From Cyathus striatus (taxonomy: Eukaryota > Basidiomycota > Agaricomycetes > Agaricales > Nidulariaceae): a stretch of DNA of 64,000 nt. How positions within the stretch are numbered: position 1 is the stretch's first letter; every line of letters starts with the position of its first letter. Positions 47,752 through 59,624 of this stretch are shown here, one piece after another. The stretch is from assembly GCA_025738555.1 (NCBI GenBank), contig JAOVFP010000001.1, forward strand, positions 8,494,001-8,558,000. Reading direction: 5' to 3'. Below the pieces are notes generated by a model, which was not told the origin of the DNA, ran no database searches, and saw only the letters and a list, made by a program, of their open reading frames with translations. A program made the position numbers and the translations under genes.

Positions 47752-49140
47752 CGCAAGTCTCTCACCAAAGACGACAAAGAAATAAAATATGCCATCACGC
47801 ATAAATGTTGCTAGAATAGGGAAGTTGCTTCTTCTACTTTGTAGCACATTTCGCAGTCCTCCTTGAGTAATACTGAGATCCTTCCAAAATCTAAAAATAG
47901 TAAGTAGAAACATGGCAGCTATTGACATAAATAAGTACATCCTCGTGGGAAGTTGAACTAAACATACAATGGACGGCAAGATTGAGTCCGAAATAAACGG
48001 TTTGTAGCAAGTTCAGAAAATTTGCATTTTCAGGACTTTGTACTATGCACACCAATCCTGGAATATCAACAATATTTTTGGGCATTTCAATAGAAACTAG
48101 TATGCCAAAAATGAGGAATAGCTAGAAATGATTAGTGTTCAACAATTATGTAGCAGTCAGTTATATTTGGCAAACCGAAAAGCGTGCTAGTACATTTCCA
48201 TATGTACATCAATCTTAATCATCAAATAGTATTATAACTCACCAAATAAACATATTCCTAGAAACCACACGACTATTGTTATTTCAGTCTTACATTGGCA
48301 ATTTAGTTTGATGGGAAAATATACTTTTTTTGTTGTTCCCATAACATGCACTAACTCGAAATGCAAAGATAAGGTCCACTGTACTATTCAGTACGACTGG
48401 CCCACTATATGACTAATGTTATGTTTCATGAAGCAGAATAAAATAGACTTTCCTACATATTACCAATCCCCATAGCTGCACCACAGCTGCAGAATTAGGT
48501 TAGATTCTAGCAAAGCCTATTTTTCATTTTAATTACAACTGATTTCGCAAATTCAGTTCAAAAGACAGCAAAATCATGTGAGAATTACTGACATTGGATG
48601 ACACGGTTCCGAATATGTCAAAGATTGGTGCTAGATGGAACATAATTGAGTTATGTATTTTTTATACTGATGGAGTGCTTATTACGAAGGAACACACAGA
48701 TCCTGTAGAATTCAGAATGTGAGTAGTACATTTGCTTATTAAAGAAACGAAACATACGAGAAAGCAACAAAATAAATATATCTTGTAGTGACATAAAGAA
48801 CCTTAGGAATGGACCAGTTCATTCCGCTAAATTAATGAACATCCATGAGATATATATATTATCTAATGGGATATTGATCGCACCACCAGATGTATTTCAC
48901 CTACAGAATTTCAGATTCATATGTAAGTTCCATAAAATGAAAAATAATACCTCATCGAAAAAGTAGTAAATAATATCATACTCAATGGAAGATATAACAG
49001 CAACTAAATTATAATGAGCTGGAAATAATGATTTAACCTATAATAGCATACTATTGATAGTATTTATCACTCTGGTTGAATTTGCTAAGCCAATTACTTC
49101 AGAGTCAATAGGAAAGCCTGAGTAGGTGTTGCCCATGGTG
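47752..49140 (-). CDS. DUF6533-type multi-pass membrane protein, exon structure only partly resolved
   Basis: Minus-strand pieces in order match the usual layout of this basidiomycete family: MGNTYSGFPIDSEVIGLANS near 49,135-49,080; HYNLVAVISSIEYDIIYYFF near 49,005, then DE spliced to VKYIWW; NWSIPKVLYVTTRYIYF near 48,820-48,770; YGNNKK near 48,330 and ITIVVWFLGICLFGE near 48,270; LFLIFGILVSIEMPK and VCIVQSPENANFLNLLQT near 48,125-48,000; and MYLFMSIAAMFLLTIFRFWK then FMRDGIFYFFVVFGERLA near 47,930-47,755. Several hydrophobic segments indicate seven or so membrane helices. Many small introns make the exact coding sequence uncertain, and some exons may be decayed. Function unknown. Confidence 0.6.
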
Positions 49141-52100
49141 GATTTTGTAACAGCTAAGATGGGAGGGATCAGACTAGATCTCTTATATATACTGAATGGG
49201 CAGGACCCCATGCAGGCCTAAAATCAAGGACAAACAATTGACACTAATGTTATGGTCTTCGCTGTTGGCCTCCTTGACAACTGCTGTTCAACTATCTTCA
49301 TGCAATATTATTGCATGCGTGACTAGCTCAGCTCCTGCTTGGCTCAGGGTAGCTTTTCTCAATATCAACTCATCTCACTGAGCTGAGTCAGTCCAGGAGT
49401 TTCCAACTTATTGTAACTCTGCTTGATGTGCTGCTTGAGTGGCTGCTCAAGCATAAATATAAGTGGGCTGTTGAAAAGTAGTAAGTTATGAAGTGATAAA
49501 CTGTGTTTCTTATGGATATACCTGTAAAAATTGCTAGGAATATATTATACTTCACAGAATGTTCAAATTATGCGCTGAAAGCTTTCAGTGGTGGTCCAGC
49601 TCAGCGGCTCAGGGCTGAGCCAGCGGCAACACTACTGTAGACTATACGTATCATGATCGAAGACTAATTTCACTCCATCATGATAGATAAGTGATGATGA
49701 TTAACAGTTGGTCATACTGCACTCCATAAATTCGAAGGCTACTCCAATGATAAGGGACATAATGAGCAGTACAGTACATATTGATATTTCCATCACCATA
49801 GGATGAATATAATAGATCGGAATGTTCTTGTTTGAGATTCTTGTCATCTAAGTGTATTAGTTGTTGAAGTCAAATCTACGTAAAGATGTAATTTACGTAA
49901 ACTACGAAGATTTTACCAGTGGCTTATAGGTGCTAGCAGATATTCGTACTCACATCAGATGTTGAGCTTAAGCTTTTGTGACTCAGGATAGTTCTATGCC
50001 CGATTTCGGACTATCAGTGTTTCACATCAGCAAGCTTCACTGGTAATCATCTCATCTCAGGGAATGTAAGATATCTCTTCGTCTGTTGTATGACAGCAAG
50101 GTGAGATCTTTTCGATTATATCACTAACTGATGGAGAAGATGAAGTGTAATTGCACTGGGTATATTTTCAAGTTATGTTATATTGTGTTATTTTGAGCTT
50201 ATAACTACAATGTGGATTCTACACTAGTTTACATATCGAGAACACAACATACCCTCCCTTACCTGACTCACTGTCACCACTCCAAGCAGCCTGTATGCCA
50301 CACTTAATACGTCAAGCCCCATGATCAGCTGCGAGCCTGTGTCTCCGACATCCCTTTCTCCGATGGGAGGCGATACCACTCCGGAGAATGGGAATCGATC
50401 CGAACTGCAATCCCTGTCCTGCCTTCTCACACAGCGTTGTCGGACCTTGCGCGGGCTTCGAAGCGGAGGCGACGTTCGTTGGAAATGAGCTTGTGTAAAA
50501 TATCACTGAAAATCTAGTGGGCCAGTACAGACGTCACAGGCAACAACTTAGCTGGCTGCAATGCTGGGGGGAACAGATAGCAGTGGGGTGCGAGAGTGGA
50601 AATGTAAGGTTTTGCAACATTTGAAAGGCTTGAATGTGGAAGGTCACGCTCAGTAAAAACGATCAGACGCCATATAGTCAGCCATCGGTAGCGAATTAGT
50701 AGAATTGACTTTTTGGCTACCAAAATGCAGGTTTTTTTACGTTTTTTCTACTGTGCAGTAGAAAAATCGGTAGGTGTTCGGTAGGACATTGATAGCATTT
50801 CAGTAAGGTGTCCGTAGTCTGTTCGTAACCCGGTGGTCAAATATATGATCGTCAAATAGTCGTCGGTAGGTTGCACTTTAGTCAAATTCCTGTCACCTTC
50901 TGGTCGTAAAAAGGTAGAACATTAGTTAATTTTTTCGCTCAGCTAGCAAGCACTTGCACTTGAACATAATGTATAAAAGCAAAGAATCATATATTACTTC
51001 AATACAGGTTGGAGGAGGGAATTTACCTACCATGAGGACATAGGCCGGAAACATAGCAACGATGACTACTCGCAGGAATCCGACATAGTAGATGTTGAGA
51101 CGAGGGAGTTGACGTCATAGCATCAACAGCGTCGTACCTTCACACCTCGTCAAAGTCGTCGACATAAACATGGTGATACGCGGGTAAAATAAATAGCACG
51201 TACTTTATTTAATTTCTATATCTCATACTTGTGAGATTTCGAACTGAGGCGTTGAGTCGGACACCAAGGGGAGGGACTGAGGTCCCGGGTCGCCTCCCAT
51301 AAACTATCAAGGGATATAACATCTATTATAAAAATATACTCCGCTTCAGTAACCGAATTAAAAACCTTTAAACAAATACTATACTTATTCTATTTTATAA
51401 ACCGGCGTGCTATAGTTGACCCAAAAGTATCAGACGAGACCCTATAAAAACAGCATGACATGTACTCAGAACAAAGGATAAAGAGTGGAAACAGTACAAT
51501 GACGACTTGACAACGTACCTGAGCTCTAGACCCAATAACCGGGTACCAGGAGGAGTGTGATAGCAGTAGATTATCAGACGCTGATGTAGAGAATGTAATG
51601 CGTGGAAGAAACAGGCGCAGCGATGACACAATGATGAGTTATCGAGGAAGCGGCAAGCCAAGTGGGAACGCATCACGCATCACTGCTACGGTTTCCGAAT
51701 TAGGAAGGTGCTTATGGAAGCACGCGCGCGCGCGCGCGCTGTCGCAATAGCGCAATAGATAAGGAATGTGGTAGCGCCGTATGATTGGCTGCACACAGAT
51801 AGGCCGGTGCTCCGCGCTGACTCACTCCGGACCTAGAACTAAGCTACCATATGGGTAAGAAAGTACCATAGATAGAGAACTGTAAAATAAGCGATGAGTA
51901 ATTGTATATAGATGAGCGAGGAGGGAAAGAATCAGCAGGAACTGCACGGGCATTCTTCCCCCCACAGATAGGGCGGTGAATTAGAACAGAACAGAACGAA
52001 ATTAGACACAGAATCAGACGTACCGAATTGAATTAGTATTTAGAACGCGTACAGAATTGAATTGGTGTTTGATTGAACTCGTACTTGATAAACTGTCGAA

Positions 52101-52608
52101 GTCCTAGCGTGTTCTAAAAATATACAAGTCGTTCTATTTTTAGTTTACCTTTGAAAAGAATTGATATTCGCGCGCCCTCGAACTTATTAAACTTTAAAAC
52201 GCGAGAACTTAGAATATAAAAATACTGGAATTGGGCAACTATTCTAAGTATTACTAAAGTAATCTAAACTCGTGCGCTAAGTACATCAATGGTGTGGACA
52301 CTTTGACTGATGCGTAGAGGACTCCCTGAAGCCGTGTTGACAAGCTCAGGAGGTTGAAATGAAGGGTCAACAGTCGACGCTCGACGATGTGACTGAACGT
52401 ACGTTATCTCGATGGCGTCATATGACAGCGATGGCGAAGTACCAACCTCGTATCCAGTTTCTGTTATTATAAGGTAGTGGGCCCTGCCGCTTGTCGGCCC
52501 TATTTCTTTATTATACATATGGGATTTTTCTGATGCTACTAAGTATACACGAAGCAAAGACTACTAAGTAAATAGGGCTCAAACATAGGGTCTGATTGTT
52601 GTCAGCCG
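49141..52608. other. Intergenic region, CpG-rich in its right half, no complete gene
   Basis: 49,320-49,620 contains repeated GCTCAG/CTGAGC words ending GGCAACACTA, like the end of a hAT element, but no left partner is clear. 50,224-50,500 (minus) looks partly coding (for example ERDVGDTGSQLIMGLDVLSV) without a recognised family. 50,740-50,930 has repeated GGTAGG words. 51,240-51,300 is G-rich with GGTCCCGGG. 51723-51738 is a (CG)n run. Confidence 0.4.
52473..52512 (+). repeat. Hairpin repeat, copy 3 of 3
   Basis: Plus strand GGTAGTGGGCCCTGCCGCTT followed by GTCGGCCC and TATTTCTTTATTA. GGGCC pairs with GGCCC, so one stem pair is C-G here and T-A in copy 2. Confidence 0.65.
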
Positions 52609-55133
52609 TCATTGGTCGACGAGGGGCCGACAGTTTTTAACGGTACGCACGGTACTGAACGGTACTCGATGTACCGTGCATGTACCGTGCAGTACTGATT
52701 AGTACCGTAAATGTACCGTGCATACCGTACATACTGCAAAACAGATACTAATTTACGGTATAAATTGTAACTTAAATAAGCTATGTAAAATCAATTAAAT
52801 ACTTATTTATTATGCTATAACACTGGTTAATGAAGGTATAATATATGGGTTATCAAGATTCTTCTTGTATCTTTGCTCTCATATGCCCAATGAATTTAAG
52901 TATAGTAGTGTGCTCATAGTATAATTAGGTATTGCTGCTGTACAATTGAGCTTACCACACATGATACTAATAATCATAACATTTCTCATAAATTAAAACG
53001 CAAAAATTTGAATTAAGATTTACTTGGAGAAAATTGTAAGTTTCATATATTGTAATGACATATTTATTTTATGTGGTACCGTGCATAAGTACCGTGCATA
53101 CCGTGAAAGTACCGCGCACTGCCACAATGTACCGTGCAAGTACCATACACATCAAAAATCACATACCGTGCAGATACCGTGCACAAAAATCTGTACCGTA
53201 CAGTACTGTTCATCAACAAAATACCGTAAATTGGTACCGTAAAGTACTGTGCATGTACCGTGCGGTGTTGTAAATGTACCGTACAACAATTTTAATGTAC
53301 CGTGCAGCATTAGTGTAGTGTCTATCACGATACCACCATATATGTATTGGTGATACCTGACCAACATCATAAATGTACCTTTTAAGAACTCACTCAATTT
53401 ATGTCAATAAATTAATTGTACTTCTTGTGTATGTACTTCACTCTCACCCACCCTCCCGCTCAATTTTTTCCCACACCCCCGCTTATCAATTAAGTATGCT
53501 CATCAATGCCGACCTTCCCGCCCATCGTTTCCCACGCATCCGCTTAACAATTATGTTGCTTAATTGATGTCAGCCTCTCCGCCCATTGTTTCCCACGCCT
53601 CCGCTTATCAATTTTCTGCATGACAACCTTCCCGCCCATCGTTTCCCACGCTTCCGCTAATTATATTCAGTCCCTACTCACTGCTGCCCGCCCTTCTGCT
53701 CAATAATTCCCACAGTATTTCCTTTGCTAAATACTCACCCTCAACATTTCCCACATAATTTAGTGTTGCCCACTGCTGCTTATAGCTTCCCATGTTTCAT
53801 CATTCCTTCAATTCATTGTTCCCCACCCTCCGCTTTCACTTTCCCATGCACATATTGCACATTCATTGGACTTTCCCTTAAATTTATAACAAATCAACAG
53901 TACATATGCTTCATAAATTATAACTGTAGGATTCACTGTAAAAAATTATTAATTATTTCAGTGAAAATTTGAATTATTTCGCATTTTCATATGATTACCC
54001 TTTCTTATAATACCTAAGGTACACCATAATGTATAAATTAAAATATATTACATATATTACAAAAAGATTCAAGAGAAAATATTAAATACTGAGCTAAATA
54101 ATGCAAAATTACTTGCTCACTGTTGAGCATGATGATGATGAAGGGTGCCCATCAACACATCACCCATCAATATGTGCAGCGGCCTTGAGGAAGGTGAGTT
54201 TGATGGCATTGATGAATGTCAATGACAGTAATTGCAAACATTGACAAAGGTGAGAAGAAGCGTGGGAAATTTTGAACAATGCAAAATGTTGAAGGAAATG
54301 GCGGGCGGGGGGCCAGACAAAGGGGAGATAGGAGAGCAGTGTAGAGTAGTTTTGAAATGGTACTCCATTAATTACAGAATTTTCGTGCTCAGTTCATATA
54401 TCGTACAATAATTTTGATTCAATACTCTGGTTATCATGGAATAATATTGCTCCAATGATGTACCGTGCATAACAAGAAATGTACCGTGCATAACCAAAAA
54501 TGTACCATACATTGTACCGTGCATACCGTAAATAGTACCATACAATTTTTGATGTACCGCACAGTACCATGCAGTGTACCGTGCAGTACTGTTAAAAACC
54601 ACTAGCCCGGTCGACGAGCGCAAATCGATTTTCCTCCTTCTTGATCTCGTAACACTTGTCGTAGAATGGAATGAGTAGATGGTCTACCTTCAATACGGTA
54701 CCATCCCCACAAGTACTGTATTTCGCGCCATCTTCATTATGTACCGTTAGTAAATACATATCCCACAAGAGAACAGTAAATTTTGCTCACAGGCATGCGC
54801 GTTATTCCACGCCATCCCAGCCCCCGCCAATGCCGCGGGGGACCTTCCAAAAAACGGAATATTTCCCAGAGCCCATGCAGTTCCAGCCAAGATGGCGGCA
54901 GTGCCCGAGGCTACAGCGATCCCCAATTCTTCCGCCTTCTTCCATGTCTCCCCGCTCGAAAATTCGTTGCCGCCTTTAGGTAAGCGAGCTTCAAATGTAT
55001 GGGGAATGGAGGCAAGATGAAACAGTGCTGTTTCACCGGGTGAAAGATCGTTTTTGTATAGGATAGGCACAGCGATACTGAACGAGACATGTAAGGAAGA
55101 GTCAGTTGAATTTATAATGCGGATGTCTGGCAT
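52609..55133 (-). pseudogene. Small conserved hypothetical gene interrupted by transposon B near its stop
   Basis: ATG at 55133 (MPDIRIINSTDSSLHVSFSI), exon 1 54791-55133, GTGAGC donor, TACTAAC branch point, and exon 2 from 54731. Exon 1 reads KNDLSPGETALFHLASIPH and a hydrophobic Ala/Gly-rich stretch VASGTAAILAGTAWALG. Exon 2 reads LLIPFYDKCYEIKKEENRFA, then LVD. Here transposon B intervenes. Beyond it the original end is GAC CAA TGA with the stop at 52609-52611. As it stands, translation would run into B and stop after LVDRASGF, changing the last residue and adding a few. The gene may thus still work. The start resembles small basidiomycete proteins beginning MPDIR; function unknown. Confidence 0.7.
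52624..54608. mobile_element. Transposon B, GGGC terminus with arrays of GTACCGTGCA
   Basis: Ends GGGCCGACAGTTTTTAACGG at the left and, read inward, GGGCTAGTGGTTTTTAACAG at the right, flanked by perfect 10-base duplications GGTCGACGAG (52614-52623, 54609-54618). Arms at 52,640-52,740, 53,080-53,310 and 54,460-54,600 carry GTACCGTGCA words in both orientations. The interior shares the TTTCCCACGCCTCCGCTT repeat (53,440-53,880) and the GCTCACTGTTGAGCATGATG block (54,115) with transposon A. Non-coding. Confidence 0.9.
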
Positions 55134-55210
55134 GTTGTTTAAGTGAGTTCTATAGTAGGATTCGATGGGGCTTTCCTGACGCTCTAAGTATTTTGACTTT
55201 ATGTAGAATA

Positions 55211-55439
55211 CTGTACTGGAGTGTATCATATATGGAGGCAACGGTCACGCGTAACGCTGACCCGGTTGCTAACACAGTAATTTTTGAGATAATATCCGAA
55301 AAGTCGCTAAAAATGGAAATTTTTGTTGCTAATTCTGCAATTTGTCACGCCAAATTAGGCCCGGTTGCCAGTGTTGTGCCCGAAAAATTATATTGCGATC
55401 ACGCTCGAAGGTCGGTTGCCTCCATACACTCCAGTACAG
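55211..55439. mobile_element. Tc1/mariner-type MITE upstream of the small hypothetical gene
   Basis: Inverted ends CTGTACTGGAGTGTAT and GGAGGCAACGG and their inverse, flanked by TA (55209-55210, 55440-55441). The 229-base element lies 77 bases upstream of the start codon at 55133, within the likely promoter or 5' UTR. Confidence 0.8.
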
Positions 55440-55441
55440 TA

Positions 55442-55787
55442 TTGTTAGCTTGAGGACCTTCTGTGATTCCTCAAAGAATATAACGGAGCAGCCAATGATC
55501 GCAAGCCTCATGGAGCAGGCATTTTGCCTGCACCCCAAAATGCAGTTTTCATTTTATTTCATCTCTGTACCTCATTTTTACACTGTTGTTCACATGATAC
55601 TTACTTCATTCGTTAATAATAATACATACATGTCGTTCTTACACTCAGTAAATACCAACTCTAACGTTCCCCCCAATGCTCTCTAATGCGTGCTCACTGG
55701 GATCCAGAGGTTGGACGGACATCTAACCACTCGCACATTTCTTTGTTGAGAAGATACCCCCAAGCTTGCATCTAACCTTTTCCCCGG
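55442..55787. other. Spacer between MITE and transposon C, no gene seen
   Basis: Open but non-protein-like frames. The last 10 bases before C are TTTCCCCGGG. Confidence 0.4.
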
Positions 55788-58700
55788 GGGGCACGTAGTT
55801 TTTACCGTGCACGCACAAAAGTGAGCGTGGCTGAGCGTGCCATGCTCAAGGCCAAATTTTCACGCTCAAGGTATATATATTAGTAGTAAATGGCCTATTT
55901 TCGGGTCAAAACACAATGTAAATTAAGTATATATACTTGTTTTGTACTCCTGTAGTCTTATTGTTACTGCAAGTAAGGTTTTTAAGCGAGATAGAATGTC
56001 AGATATTGAAGAATAAATTTTATATTTCATGCTCAAACTTGTATGTGCACGCTCATTTTTCACGCTCAAGATTGTATTTCACGCTCAGGGTCGACATCTC
56101 ACGCACAGGGTCCATACTTTCACGCACAGGGTCTGAGTTTTCACACTCAAGGTCTGTCAATTCACGCTCAAGGTCTTTACTTCACGCTCATGATGTGAGT
56201 ATTCATTTTTATAAGATTAAATAATATATTTATATTTTGACTTAACTTACACATGAGTGAAGTAGTAAGTACTACTAAGTACAATGGACACACCGACACT
56301 TCAATTCAGGTGTAAACTGTAATACTTATGTGTGAGCATGAATAATCATTCACTTCACGCACTGCACGCTCACTCTCAATTATGATGAATTTGACCGTGA
56401 GTATGAGCGTGAACAGGGTAATCTATTCACACTCACGCTTATCTCAATTTAAATGATATGCGGTTTAGCAGTGCATATCATTGACATATCACGCTCATGA
56501 TTAATAGAGTATGAACGTGAATATACATATAGGGTATTATATTCATGCTTATATGATCTATCCCATTCCGTTAGTCAGCGCTACTTATAAGTTATTTGAT
56601 ATACTCTCTAGATACATGCAATAGTAAACCAAGTAATTAATGTAAGAGAAGTTGATTTATGATAGCCCTTTTATTCACACTCACATAGAATATCCACGCT
56701 CATCATTTCCTGCTCACTTCCAAACTTGTTTAAATTGAAAGTAAACATGTATATATATATTCTTATTCACGCTCACACTCTAGTTACTGGAAATATGCAT
56801 GAACGTGAATAGGGATACCTAACACGCTCATGCTCAAACTCAAGTAAATCGAGCGTGAGTGTGAATATAATACTCACGCACACGCTATACTATGCAAGCA
56901 GCAGTAAATATTGTTATAGGTATCCTATAGTATAGAGATATTCTACCTTACATGTCTACTAGTTTCGCTCTGTAGTATACAAATACTACTACTTCACCAA
57001 TCAGAACCTTCTCACTACTTCTATAATCCTATACTAGCCTGTAGAATAGCGTAGAACTACCTAGAGTACATTAGAACACTCTGGAACACTAGGATAACGC
57101 GTATAAGTAGGACTACATAGGATACTCAAATATCATCTTTTTACTTTTACACCCTTACCTCAGTTCGAAGATTCGATACTTAGAATATAGTATTAAAGGT
57201 ACTGCAGTAGCTACCTAAAATACTATTAACATACCGAGTTTGCTCTACGTTAAACCACTCGTTTACCTTGAGACCGTCACTGACTCGCTCTGGCACTCTC
57301 GGAGATAAGAACACCACTTATCTCCATCGGTAAGCGCGTACTAAGTCTTCAATCAAGTCTTGAGATCGACTCATTTCCGACCACATCGACAACTCAACAC
57401 CCCGTAACACAGGTATATTCCATACTCTATTTCATTACTGACTACGTATATTCATAGGAATACACCAATACTATAGCTGAGCTATAACAAATATGCATGA
57501 GCGTGATAAATATTCCTACCACGCTCATGCTCAAACTCAAGAAAATCGAGTGCAGGCGTGAATATAACACTCACGCACAATTTATTGTAAATATGCATGA
57601 GCGTGAATAGAAATATCTATCACGTTCATGCTTAAACTGGGTGTATGATATCTAATTCTTTTAGGATAGACTATAAGGAGGACATGCTACAGTATATCTT
57701 TATGATTATGTTGATGACAACATATAGCTTCTCACTCAATTTTATATTACTTCACGCTCACTTAAATTATTCACGCTCAAATATATGACCCTGAGCGTGC
57801 ACAGAATTTTCTGCCTGCTTCAATTTAATGAACAGGTTAAATATTCATACTCACAGAGTTAATCTCAAGTTATAGGAAGTCAGTATGAGTGTGAATAATA
57901 ATAATAATCATGCTCACGCTCAAGTGAAAGGAGATATGAATGAACATGAACTTGAAACATATAGTCATGCTAGGCTCACGCTCAAATAAAATGAAATAAG
58001 CATGAGCGTGAATAGAAATTCTTATCACACTCATGCCTAAATTTGATTAAGTCAAGCATGATTTTGAATATAACACTCATGTAAATATTTACGGTAGATA
58101 TGCGTGAGCGTGAATAGGAATCTCATCATGCTCACGCTCAAATTATAGTTTAAAACCACAATAAATGTGAGCATGGATCGAAATATAGAGATTTACTATG
58201 AGCGTATATACATACTATGTAAGTCTAATTGTATTTAACTCATGCCCATGCTCAAGTCACTGAAAATATGACTGAGCATGAAAGTAAATACTTATCACAC
58301 TCACTAAAAATCAACTACTTAGTAACTTGAATATAAAATTGGTTTATGTTCACACTCACGCACAAGTGATGGTAAATATGCGTGAGCGTGAAGGAAGAAA
58401 TGCATGTGAGCATGAAGGTAAACACATATCACGCTCACACTCAACCTTGTTTAAATTAAGTGCGGCGTGAATATCATATCGATATGCAAGCTTATGCTTA
58501 AATAACAGGAAACCAAAACCACCCTGACTGTGAGCGCAAAGTGAACGTGAACATGAATACGATGTCTATACATGTTCATGCTCAATTTAAAAGGATGTAT
58601 TACATGAACGTGCGTCGTAAATATTTACTTTATATACACACTCACTGTACAGTTATGTAGAGTGAGCGTGATAGGTAATCATATCACGCTCACGCTCAAA

Positions 58701-59078
58701 CTTAATTAAATCGAGCGTGAGCGTGAATACAGATTAGTACATGTATATTCACGCTCACAGCGGTTATATTTGCTGTAGAGTGAGTGTAAATGTAAATTCC
58801 ATATGCATTGTTCACGCTCACGCTCAATTTAATCGAGTTTGAGCGTGAGCGTGATAGGCATTACCATTCACGCTTACGGACACTCAAACCGAATATTAAT
58901 GTGAGCGTGGATAGTTATATTTACACATTTTTAATACAGCTTCACGCTCATGTAGGATTTCTTCACGCTCAAGATACAATACTTCATGCTCAGGGTCGCC
59001 ATTATCACGCTCAGACCCTGAACGTGCACGCTCAACTCACGCTCATAATTGAGCGTGCACGGAATTTTCTTGGTGCCC
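55788..59078. mobile_element. Transposon C, GGGC terminus, built of TGAGCGTGA palindromic arrays
   Basis: Left end GGGCACGTAGTTTTTACCGT and right end, read inward, GGGCACCAAGAAAATTCCGT, both followed by GCACGC. From 55,812 to about 56,960 and 57,480 to 59,060 the sequence is dominated by CACGCTCA and TGAGCGTG words arranged as facing pairs around short AT-rich spacers. The core (about 56,960-57,480) is unique, non-coding, and rich in TAGAAC-type phrases, perhaps a degraded LTR. Flanks TTTCCCCGGG and GTTTGAGGAA do not match, so no target duplication is left. Confidence 0.8.
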
Positions 59079-59195
59079 GTTTGAGGAACATATTTACATT
59101 ATGAGCACACCCATCATCCGCTGCTGACAAGCAAAATCGTGTACAACAGTGGCACATGTTATGATTCGGGGAGTACATATAATGATGACCAACTA

Positions 59196-59464
59196 CTGTA
59201 CCATTTCGACCAATTGTTCACACCAATGGGAGTGTGACGGTCCGAACCTCTGTTCAATAGTCACTGAAATGTGTGACTAATGGTGTGCACTGTTTGCAAC
59301 CAAGGTCAATAGCTCAGTGTAACCTATAGGAACCTTGTAAGTTCCTTATTATTTTCCTTTGTACCTCTGTTTGCACCTCACTGTGACATGTGATGATATA
59401 CCTTAACTGTTCTGTTCATGGTCTCTTGTGACATGTGACTGAACAGTTGGTCGAAATACTACAG
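59196..59464. mobile_element. Tc1/mariner-type MITE, relative of 6513-7220
   Basis: Ends CTGTACCATTTCGACCAA and its inverse with changes, flanked by TA (59194-59195, 59465-59466). 269 bases, non-coding. It sits in sequence that also matches the region 3' of the SOD gene. Confidence 0.75.
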
Positions 59465-59624
59465 TAACTTAAAAAACCAATGTATTGAAAAGATGAAGTC
59501 ACTAATTCAATGCATGTTATTTCTCTGACTTAGACTCTAGAGAATTCTGAAATGGTAGAGCTAAATTTCATACATCACAAATACAGGTATTTTTCTGTTG
59601 CATCATTGTACACATCTCAGGTGT

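Noticed and set aside
49123..49630. Second hAT element with ends near 49,126 and 49,628
   Set aside because: The right end GGCAACACTA fits, but the left GTGTTGCC overlaps the start of the DUF6533-type gene and the flanks do not match.
50224..50506. Protease or kinase fragment
   Set aside because: Sequence is CpG-rich and open in two frames, but no diagnostic motif was seen.
56960..57480. Copia LTR in the core of transposon C
   Set aside because: TGT..ACA-like limits can be drawn in several ways and none gives a 5-base duplication.
55812..59060. CRISPR-like regular repeats
   Set aside because: The repeats are 8-10 bases, face both ways, and have irregular AT-rich spacers in a eukaryotic transposon; no cas genes.
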